DNA from: Acinetobacter sp. SFB
GTDB lineage: Bacteria > Pseudomonadota > Gammaproteobacteria > Pseudomonadales > Moraxellaceae
DNA length: 64,000 nucleotides
Direction: 5' to 3'
NCBI RefSeq assembly: GCF_001647545.1
Contig: NZ_LSZH01000011.1
Span: 383,240 to 447,239, forward strand
The notes beneath the pieces were generated by a model, which saw nothing but the letters and a program-made list of their open reading frames with translations, made no database searches and had not been told where the DNA came from. A program made the position numbers and the translations under genes. Position 1 is the stretch's first letter. Each line of letters starts with the position of its first letter. This document shows positions 57,464-64,000 of the stretch, piece by piece.

Positions 57464-58606
57464 ATGCCTAAAATTTTTGTTCTCGCTCCCGACTCCTTTA
57501 AAGAAAGCATGACTGCTGAACAAGCTTGTCAGGCAATGCAGCGTGGTATCCAGAAAGTATTTGCAGATGCACATTTTATTCATGTGCCGATGGCAGATGG
57601 TGGTGAGGGAACAGTCGAGGCCTTGGTTTCTTGCTTAAATGGACAAATAGTTGATTGTGAAGTCACAGGGCCTTTATCCACTCAAAAAGTGAAAACTTAT
57701 TTTGGCTTAGTTGATAATGGTCAAACCGCTGTGATTGAAATGGCAAAAGCCAATGGCATTCATTTGCTCGATCCATCCCAGCGAAATCCCTTGCTGACGA
57801 CCACTTTCGGTACAGGAGAGATGATTAAAGTGGCACTGGATTTAGGCGTGTCTAAAATCATTATAGGTTTGGGTGGCAGTGTGACCAATGATGCAGGTGC
57901 AGGTATGGCACAGGCATTGGGAGCAAAATTTTTAAATGCAGCAGATGAAACAATTCACGTCTGCGGTGGTCATTTAGATCAAATTCAAACGATTGATATT
58001 TCAGGTTTGGATCCGCGTTTAAAGCAAGTTGAAATCATAATTGCCAGTGATGTAAATAATGCTCTGATGGGAGTAAATGGGGCATCGCATGTATTTGGAC
58101 CTCAAAAAGGGGCCACAGCTGCAATGGTACAACAGCTTGATCAGAACCTTTCCTATTTTGCTGAACTGGTTTCCAAACAATTAAATATAGATGCAAAAGA
58201 TATTGCCGGTGCAGGTGCCGCAGGTGGATTAGGTTTTGGCTTAATGGTATTTGCCGGTGCGGGTATTCGTTCAGGTGCAGAACTGGTAATTGAACAAACT
58301 AAATTGACAGAGAAAATTGCCCAAGCTGACTATGTATTTACCGGTGAAGGCGGGATTGATTTTCAGACCAAATGGGGTAAAACCCCTTTTGGTGTAGCAC
58401 AAGTGGCGAAGCGATTGAATAAACCCGTGATTGCCTGTGCAGGCCATATTGGTGATGGGGTAGAAGAACTTTATGATGCAGGCTTTAGCGCAATTTTTGG
58501 AATTATAGAGGGAGCGTGTGATTTACCAACAGCATTAGAAAATGGCGAAAAGAATCTGGAAAGAACCTGTGAAGCGATTGCTCGGACATTAGCGCTAAAT
58601 TTATAA
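57464..58606 (+). CDS. Glycerate kinase (GarK/GlxK type)
   Basis: A 380-aa glycerate kinase. The start at 57464 gives MPKIFVLAPDSFKESMTAEQAC; an in-frame TTG at 57455 has no support. Signature blocks: PMADGGEGTVEAL, GLGGSVTNDAGAGMAQALG and VFTGEGGIDFQT. It phosphorylates D-glycerate to 2-phosphoglycerate. Nearby genes do not specify whether it serves glucarate or glyoxylate metabolism. Confidence 0.92.
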   Translation: MPKIFVLAPDSFKESMTAEQACQAMQRGIQKVFADAHFIHVPMADGGEGTVEALVSCLNGQIVDCEVTGPLSTQKVKTYFGLVDNGQTAVIEMAKANGIHLLDPSQRNPLLTTTFGTGEMIKVALDLGVSKIIIGLGGSVTNDAGAGMAQALGAKFLNAADETIHVCGGHLDQIQTIDISGLDPRLKQVEIIIASDVNNALMGVNGASHVFGPQKGATAAMVQQLDQNLSYFAELVSKQLNIDAKDIAGAGAAGGLGFGLMVFAGAGIRSGAELVIEQTKLTEKIAQADYVFTGEGGIDFQTKWGKTPFGVAQVAKRLNKPVIACAGHIGDGVEELYDAGFSAIFGIIEGACDLPTALENGEKNLERTCEAIARTLALNL

Positions 58607-58696
58607 CCATCACGACCAGATGCATCGAGGTAAATTTAAATATTTTTGCGTAGGTAATATCTTATTTTTCAAGGATTAAAGGGAGCACATATCCTG

Positions 58697-58735
58697 TGTT
58701 GAACTAATTGAATGCTAATGTTGCACAGTTCAACA
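58697..58735. repeat. 9-bp inverted repeat upstream of the helicase gene
   Basis: TGTTGAACT (58697–58705) and AGTTCAACA (58727–58735), 21-nt spacer, in the 255-nt gap before the helicase. Possible operator or leader structure. Confidence 0.5.
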
Positions 58736-58861
58736 GCTGACACCCATGTCGCCTTTCGGGATGACCAATATATAGGATTAGATTCAATTTTTAATCAGAC
58801 CCATCTCAGATGTATGGTCAGCTCTGCTAAACTATCGCTATCCCCAAGTAGATTAGAGATT

Positions 58862-60853
58862 ATGAGTTTAGCCGCCCTGATTGATGAATTAAACCCTCAA
58901 CAAAAGCAAGCCGCAACCACCGAATCTAAGCACAGTTTGGTTCTTGCAGGCGCAGGCTGTGGCAAAACCAAAACCATTGTGGCACGTGCAGCTTATCTGA
59001 TTGATCAAGGTGTACCGGCCAATCAAATCCAGATTTTGACCTTTACCCGACGTTCCGCCAGTGAAATTGTGGCACGGGTGGAGCTTGCACTGGGTGAACA
59101 GGCCAAAGGGCTTCGTGCATCGACTTTTCATACCTTCTGTATGTACTTGCTGCGTCGTATTCCCAAAGCATTTGGTCTGGAACAATTCTCGATTATTGAC
59201 CGCGATGATCAGTTGATGATGTTCCGACTGATTCGGGGTAAAGATGACAAGAAAAATCCCAATACACTGCCAAAACCAAAAGAACTCTGTGATCTCTATT
59301 CTTTTGCTCGAAATACGCGGCAAAAATTAAGTCTGGCTTTAGAAAAGCAAATGCCGGAATTTCTGGAATATAAAGACCTGATTGCCGAAATCATGAAAGA
59401 GTATGAAGTCCGAAAACAGGCACGTAGCTTTCTGGATTATGATGATATTTTGGCTGTGGTGGCTTCAGCACTGGCACAATCTGAAGGTTTGGTCGATTAC
59501 GTGTCTTCTATCTGTCAGCATATGCTGGTAGATGAAATGCAGGATACCAATCCATTGCAATGGGCGTTGCTTGAACCACTGAAAGATAAAACCAGCCTGT
59601 TCTGTGTCGGTGATGATGCGCAGTCCATTTACGGTTTTCGCGGTGCTGACTTTGAAAATATTCACCATTTTAAAGAGCGTGTACCCAATGCACAGATTTT
59701 TAAACTGGAAAAAAATTACCGTTCTACGCAAGAAATTCTGGATTTATCCAACTGGTTACTTGATCAAAGCCCGATTCAATATGACAAGCATTTAGACGCT
59801 TATCGGGGTGAGGGGATCAAACCACGCATGCATATTTTCCCGAATGAATTTGATGAAGCGAAATGGATAGCGATTGATATTAAAGAGCGACATTTACTGG
59901 AAGGTTCCGCATGGCATGAACATATGGTCTTGGTGCGTTCAAGTTTTGCCGCGCGGCATATTGAAGCTGCCTTCATTCAAGCCAATGTTCCTTACCGTTT
60001 TATTGGTGGCATGAAATTGCTCGAGACTGCCCATGTAAAGGATCTGCTGAGTTTGCTGCGTGTAGTTGCTAACCCATTGGATGATATTGCCTGGATGCGC
60101 TTTCTGACGTTATGGAATGGTGTGGGGGATGTTGGAGCAAGTAAACTGGCTCAACAGCTATTACTTGAGCCGGAAACTGATCGCATTTTTGAAAATTTAG
60201 AAAAATTTGGCCGTATTCCGGACAATACTTTGCTGATCATGAAACAAATGCTGGTGTTGAAAGATCAGGTACAAGCTTGTGTATCGCTGGGTATCGAGGC
60301 GTTAAAAGATCAACTTGAAGAAAATTACGCTAAAAAAGACTGGTCAAAACGCTTGGGTGATTTTGATCTGGTCAAACAATTGGCCTCGAAACACGATCAA
60401 CTGAGTGAGTTTTTGGAAGAATACGTGCTCGATCCGGTGTCGATCAGTGAAATTCAAAGACAGTCACAGGATGATGTGGTTACACTCATTACCATCCATT
60501 CTGCCAAAGGTACTGAACAGAAAGTCTGTTATGTGGCGAATGTCTCGGCGGGGCAATATCCGCATGCACGGGCACAGGGTAACTTCGATGAAGTTGAAGA
60601 AGAACGCCGTGTTCTGTATGTGGCGTTAACCCGTGCCAAAAATGAATTGATTTTAACCAAGCAGAATTTGAATTTATGGGCGCGCGATCAGGTCGATGAT
60701 CAGGGGCGCAAGATTGAAAGTTATTTTCTCAATGAATTAACCCGAAATTTATGTATTACCGAAACCCATTACAAGCCACGCCAACAAACCGTGAAAAGCG
60801 CTTTAATAGAACGACAGTCGATTAATTTAGATTTTGGCATTGATCTCGATTAA
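58862..60853 (+). CDS. UvrD/Rep-type superfamily 1 helicase
   Basis: A 663-aa SF1A helicase from the ATG at 58862; the frame is open 50 codons further but those residues do not look like helicase. Walker A AGAGCGKTKT (motif I, Lys35), TFTRRSASEI (Ia), LVDEMQDTN (II), VGDDAQSIYGFRGAD (III), YRSTQEIL (IV), ITIHSAKGTEQKV (V) and RRVLYVALTRAK (VI) are all present. Closer to Rep/UvrD-like ATP-dependent 3'–5' helicases than to RecB. The role is repair or replication restart. An inverted repeat lies in its leader. Confidence 0.9.
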   Translation: MSLAALIDELNPQQKQAATTESKHSLVLAGAGCGKTKTIVARAAYLIDQGVPANQIQILTFTRRSASEIVARVELALGEQAKGLRASTFHTFCMYLLRRIPKAFGLEQFSIIDRDDQLMMFRLIRGKDDKKNPNTLPKPKELCDLYSFARNTRQKLSLALEKQMPEFLEYKDLIAEIMKEYEVRKQARSFLDYDDILAVVASALAQSEGLVDYVSSICQHMLVDEMQDTNPLQWALLEPLKDKTSLFCVGDDAQSIYGFRGADFENIHHFKERVPNAQIFKLEKNYRSTQEILDLSNWLLDQSPIQYDKHLDAYRGEGIKPRMHIFPNEFDEAKWIAIDIKERHLLEGSAWHEHMVLVRSSFAARHIEAAFIQANVPYRFIGGMKLLETAHVKDLLSLLRVVANPLDDIAWMRFLTLWNGVGDVGASKLAQQLLLEPETDRIFENLEKFGRIPDNTLLIMKQMLVLKDQVQACVSLGIEALKDQLEENYAKKDWSKRLGDFDLVKQLASKHDQLSEFLEEYVLDPVSISEIQRQSQDDVVTLITIHSAKGTEQKVCYVANVSAGQYPHARAQGNFDEVEEERRVLYVALTRAKNELILTKQNLNLWARDQVDDQGRKIESYFLNELTRNLCITETHYKPRQQTVKSALIERQSINLDFGIDLD

Positions 60854-60950
60854 ACTATAGCAATTGCGTTATTTTGTTTTTTATTGCGAAGTTCAAAAAG
60901 TCGAGTAGGCGAGTGCTTTTTGATGATTTTGCCTATTTTAAGGTTGTAAG

Positions 60951-61223
60951 ATGAAAATTTTAGTTCGTAGTTTAGAACGTACAGTAACAGAAGCTGAATT
61001 GTTGAAACTATTTCAAGACTTTGGCACAGTTGAGTCATGCAAGTTGGTGCTTGATGCAACGACAGGTAAATCGAAAGGTTTTGCTTTTGTGGAAATGCCA
61101 CATGCCCGTGAAGCGATCAAAGCCATTAAAGGCTTAAATACCCTTCGTTTGCACGGCCATGGTATTCGTGTAAAACAGGCTGATGATAAGCCTGAAACTG
61201 AAGGCAAAGCTGAAAAAAAATAA
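60951..61223 (+). CDS. RRM-type RNA-binding protein
   Basis: A 90-aa single RRM domain. RNP2 is ILVRSL (3–8) and RNP1 is KGFAFVEM (42–49); the basic, polar C-terminal tail is typical. Bacterial RRM proteins of this size are sometimes cold-induced and bind RNA; the target is unknown. AAGG lies about 8 nt before the ATG. Own terminator follows. Confidence 0.88.
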   Translation: MKILVRSLERTVTEAELLKLFQDFGTVESCKLVLDATTGKSKGFAFVEMPHAREAIKAIKGLNTLRLHGHGIRVKQADDKPETEGKAEKK

Positions 61224-61225
61224 TC

Positions 61226-61250
61226 AAAGGAGCGAAAGCTCCTTTTTTTT
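61226..61250 (+). terminator. Terminator of the RRM gene
   Basis: AAAGGAGC, loop GAAA, GCTCCTTT plus T residues, immediately after the stop. Confidence 0.9.
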
Positions 61251-61389
61251 AGGGATAAAAATGAAATGAAATTTTTAGGTCCTAAATCTATTCAATTGAA
61301 ATGGATCATGCATAATTTTTATTGTGAATTGACCAAAATAAAGTTTAAGCTTAAGTATGTAACAAACGCCAAAATTTAGGAATATCGCT

Positions 61390-61893
61390 ATGTCTCGTGT
61401 TGCTCGCTTCCATGCTGACCGTACCAATCAGAAACTGTATTTTGCACGTCTTTCATGCCAACAAGCTGAGCAAACTGACAATATTCAACAGGTACAGGCA
61501 CATCGTGAAGCTGCTGTATTCCATTTACATGGTGCAGTGTTGGCATTTCTACAGGAACTGGTGCGTTACTATCGTTTAAATGACTTTATGCCGACACTCA
61601 AGTCAATTGAAGACAACATGGCGGAAAAGGGACAAGTCTCTCCTGAAGTCACCGTGATGCAGCAATTGTCAAAACAAGGCTTTATTGCGGAACTAAAACG
61701 TGCCTATCGCATGTGCCAGTATGCACCGGAGCCAAGTGCACCAGAACCAGAAAATGAAACCTCATCTAACCTGATTATTAAAGTGACTCAAACGCCTCAA
61801 GCATGGTTGCCGGATACAAAAATTTTGCGAGACTGGCATCGTGATTTAACCCAGCTGATTGATGGCTTTCGTAACGAGATGGTTGAGTTTTAA
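61390..61893 (+). CDS. DUF6586-like conserved protein
   Basis: A 167-aa helical protein. The start MSRVARFHADRTNQKLYFARLSCQQAEQ and the following REAAVFHLHGAVLAFLQELVRYY suggest the DUF6586 family of gammaproteobacteria, function unknown. No signal peptide. It precedes the 92-aa gene by about 100 nt. Confidence 0.68.
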   Translation: MSRVARFHADRTNQKLYFARLSCQQAEQTDNIQQVQAHREAAVFHLHGAVLAFLQELVRYYRLNDFMPTLKSIEDNMAEKGQVSPEVTVMQQLSKQGFIAELKRAYRMCQYAPEPSAPEPENETSSNLIIKVTQTPQAWLPDTKILRDWHRDLTQLIDGFRNEMVEF

Positions 61894-61997
61894 TCTTTTT
61901 TCTGCGCTCTTGAAGTTTTCATCATCGGCCTTATATAAATAGTCTACGTAATGCAAAGTGCAACTGCCTTTGCCACCATGTTGAACATGGAGGAACT

Positions 61998-62276
61998 ATG
62001 TCTATAGAACAATTGAAAGAATTATTTGGTAATCAAGAAGCTATTTTAGAATTGGTTCAACTTGAAGGTGGCGAGTTGGCATTGCGAAATGCAGACTCTC
62101 AAAAAGAACCCTTGGTTAAAATTCAGTTTAATGATGAAGTGAAGTCATTATTGGGTGATCAAATGCCTGAAATTGCACAACATATGGTGCAAGCCGCTTT
62201 GTTTGCCATGATGGAAAAACAGGTCAATGAATGGCAGGCAGAGATTGTAGATGATCAACCTAAGTATTTGAGCTGA
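61998..62276 (+). CDS. Small protein of unknown function
   Basis: A 92-aa acidic protein with GGAGG 6 nt before the ATG, a strong ribosome site. MSIEQLKELFGNQEAILELVQLEGGELALRN then a helical C-terminus. I do not recognise the family. A terminator follows directly. Confidence 0.7.
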   Translation: MSIEQLKELFGNQEAILELVQLEGGELALRNADSQKEPLVKIQFNDEVKSLLGDQMPEIAQHMVQAALFAMMEKQVNEWQAEIVDDQPKYLS

Positions 62277-62288
62277 TCTGTTCACAAT

Positions 62289-62318
62289 AAAAAAACGCAC
62301 TCATGAGTGCGTTTTTTT
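62289..62318. terminator. Bidirectional terminator
   Basis: A perfect 30-nt palindrome: seven A, CGCACTCA, TGAGTGCG, seven T. It separates the small gene from the convergent antiporter gene. Confidence 0.92.
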
Positions 62319-62329
62319 ACGATGCAAGA

Positions 62330-64000
62330 TTAATGCGTCGGTTCTTGTTGATGAGCAATCTGGATTTGATTGAGAATATGATTGGTCATATTCTTCGCCA
62401 TTTCCTCTTTGGCAAAATAGACTTCGCCAATACCGTCACGACGAATCACTTCAGCTTCTTCCTTGCTTTCCGCACAGACTAAAACCTGAATTTGCGGATT
62501 CAGTGTTTTGGCAATATCCACAATTTTATGAATGTCTAAAATATCCATGGGTGACAGAACTAAGAGCCGCGCATGTTGAATATGTGCTTGAATTAATACA
62601 CTCGGTTCGGTGGCATGACCGGAAACCGCTGCAATCCCTTTTTGTCGCAGTCTTTCTACGATTTCACGGTTTTCTTCGGCAATCACCACCTTAATATTTT
62701 GCGCCATTAACTCTTTGGTAATACGACGACCGACTTCACCATGTCCTACCAGCACCACTTGATCACGTAAATACTCTTGGGAGACTTCATCGGGCAGCAT
62801 GGAAAGAGGATCACCGCTTCGTTCCAGTAAACGCGCCAGATGCGAGCGTTCACGAATCCATTTTTGCACCGGTTCAATAGCGGAGAATACAAATGAATTT
62901 AGTGTAATTGAAATAAGCGCACCTGCCAGAATCAGGTTTTGCCCTTCTATCGAGAGTAAATTGAGTGAGAGGCCCAAAGTAGCCAGAATAAAAGAAAACT
63001 CGCCAATTTGTGCAAGGCTGGCCCCGACCGTTAACGCAGTGTTAATCGGATAACGGAAGAACAGCACCAAAGCCATCGCTGCAATGGTCTTGCCAATCAT
63101 GATGATGCCAACCACCGCAAGTACATGTAAGGGTTGTTCAATCAAAATGCGGGGGTCAAACAGCATACCAACAGAAACAAAGAATAAAATCGAAAAAATT
63201 TCACGTAATGGTAAAGTTTCTTCTTCTGCACGGTGACTGAAATCAGATTCTTTGACCACCATCCCGGCAAAGAATGCACCCAGTGCCATCGATACACCAA
63301 AGATTTTATAAGCACCAAAAGCAATGGATACTGCAGCCGCAACTACGGTCAAGGTAAACAGTTCACGCGAACCCAGCCGCGCCACAACCTGCATGATCCA
63401 GGGAACCAAGCGTTTCCCGACAATCAACATAAAGGCAATAAAGCCGGTAACTTTAAGCAGAGTCACACCTAAAGTGAGCCAGATGTTTGCATCTGGATCT
63501 GTTCCGGCAATGGGTGTACCACCCAGTAAAACTGCCGTAGCAGGGAGTAGAACCAGAACCAAGACCATGACCAGATCTTCAACCAACAGCCAACCCACGG
63601 CAATTTTACCGTTGACGGAATTCAGTAAACCGCGGTCACCTAAAGCTTTAAGTAAAACTACGGTACTGGCACAGGACAGGCTTAAGCCAAACACCAGTGC
63701 AGAACCAAAATCCCAGCCCCAGATCATGGAAACGCCTATTCCCAGTAAGGTTGCGACAGCAATTTGTAAAACCGCACCTGGTAAAGCAATTCGACGTACT
63801 TGCATCAAATCATTGAGGGAGAAGTGCATCCCAACACCAAACATCAGGAACATGACCCCGAGTTCAGCCAGTTGGTTGGCAAGATGAATATCTGCGACCA
63901 CACCGGGGGTGTTCGGGCTAATCACGATTCCGGCAACGAGATAGCCGATCAGAGGGGGAAGGCGTATACGAGCTGCAATATAGCCAAAAACAAGCGCCAG
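62330..64000 (-). CDS. ybaL: YbaL/Kef-type cation:proton antiporter with TrkA-N domain, 5' end beyond window
   Basis: The frame is open to the right edge, so at least 25 codons (FGYIAARIRLPPLIGYLVAGI and before) lie upstream of the GTG at 63925 and the true start is outside. CPA2 membrane domain with about ten to twelve helices (LMFGVGMHFSLNDLM, SCASTVVLLKALGDR, GWLLVEDLVMVLVLVLLP, LPLREIFSILFFVSVGMLFDP), then a cytoplasmic TrkA-N/RCK-like domain from about residue 400 (VVLVGHGEVGRRI). It closely resembles E. coli YbaL as I remember it. Likely K+ or Na+/H+ exchange; no ancillary KefF/KefG partner seen. Confidence 0.9.
   Translation of the reverse strand: MALVFGYIAARIRLPPLIGYLVAGIVISPNTPGVVADIHLANQLAELGVMFLMFGVGMHFSLNDLMQVRRIALPGAVLQIAVATLLGIGVSMIWGWDFGSALVFGLSLSCASTVVLLKALGDRGLLNSVNGKIAVGWLLVEDLVMVLVLVLLPATAVLLGGTPIAGTDPDANIWLTLGVTLLKVTGFIAFMLIVGKRLVPWIMQVVARLGSRELFTLTVVAAAVSIAFGAYKIFGVSMALGAFFAGMVVKESDFSHRAEEETLPLREIFSILFFVSVGMLFDPRILIEQPLHVLAVVGIIMIGKTIAAMALVLFFRYPINTALTVGASLAQIGEFSFILATLGLSLNLLSIEGQNLILAGALISITLNSFVFSAIEPVQKWIRERSHLARLLERSGDPLSMLPDEVSQEYLRDQVVLVGHGEVGRRITKELMAQNIKVVIAEENREIVERLRQKGIAAVSGHATEPSVLIQAHIQHARLLVLSPMDILDIHKIVDIAKTLNPQIQVLVCAESKEEAEVIRRDGIGEVYFAKEEMAKNMTNHILNQIQIAHQQEPTH

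Noticed and set aside
63324..63887. 187-codon frame antisense to the antiporter gene
   Set aside because: It is a composition shadow of a strongly supported membrane protein; the product is low-complexity Ser/Thr/Lys-rich with no family features.

Overview
The window looks like a chromosomal segment of Acinetobacter or a close Moraxellaceae relative. This rests on the moderately AT-rich composition, the asd–fimV–truA order, leuC–leuD–leuB with a lipoprotein gene inside the set, the rppH–ptsP pair, and the general character of the proteins. It is an inference from gene content and family resemblance, without a database search. I recognise no rRNA, tRNA, CRISPR array, insertion sequence or prophage.

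Region by region. 1–2.6 kb: a minus-strand pair of an exported Cys-type sulfatase and a formylglycine-generating enzyme that carries a lipoprotein signal and runs off the left edge. 3.1–13.1 kb: a catabolic block with an OprD-type porin, an MhpC-like hydrolase, a DUF1345 membrane protein, an HcaR-like LysR regulator, and the operon hcaE-hcaF-hcaC-hcaB-mhpB-hcaD. Together these should convert 3-phenylpropionate or cinnamate to the catechol, cleave the ring at the meta position and hydrolyse the product. The genes for the resulting hydroxypentadienoate (mhpD/E/F type) are not here. 13.3–23 kb: an EamA transporter, a CDF metal transporter, an MBL-fold hydrolase, DoxX-like and DCC proteins, katG, and a divergent TetR/AidB-like pair. 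22.9–30.5 kb: a small ArfA-like gene with a terminator inside its reading frame, ptsP–rppH, a HAD phosphatase, a DUF2789 protein, ovoA (ovothiol synthesis) and a LysR regulator.

30.7–45.6 kb: small genes, then leuC–leuD–lipoprotein–leuB, two tandem paralogous lipoproteins, infA, an AraC-type regulator, truA–ansA, FimV split into two genes, asd, and a membrane-anchored EEP-family protein. 45.56–46.95 kb is the most unusual stretch: a GacA-type upstream box, a GGA-rich structured RNA of the CsrB/RsmY/RsmZ kind, and an AT-rich gene of unknown function with an R-x5-H motif. 46.9–64 kb: a glycosyltransferase and an LpxL-type acyltransferase, uup/slyX, a PIN-like protein, topA, an anchored zincin, a cluster of three perfect DnaA boxes, an HdeD-like protein, glycerate kinase, a UvrD/Rep-type helicase, an RRM protein, small conserved proteins, and a YbaL/Kef-type antiporter cut by the right edge.

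Most genes are housekeeping or ordinary accessory metabolism. The two observations I rate highest are regulatory and are missed by protein-only annotation: the candidate Rsm/Csr sRNA with its GacA box (45571–45822), and the non-stop ArfA-like gene (22929–23120). Next come the non-origin DnaA-box triplet (56682–56730), the lipoprotein FGE, and the split FimV.
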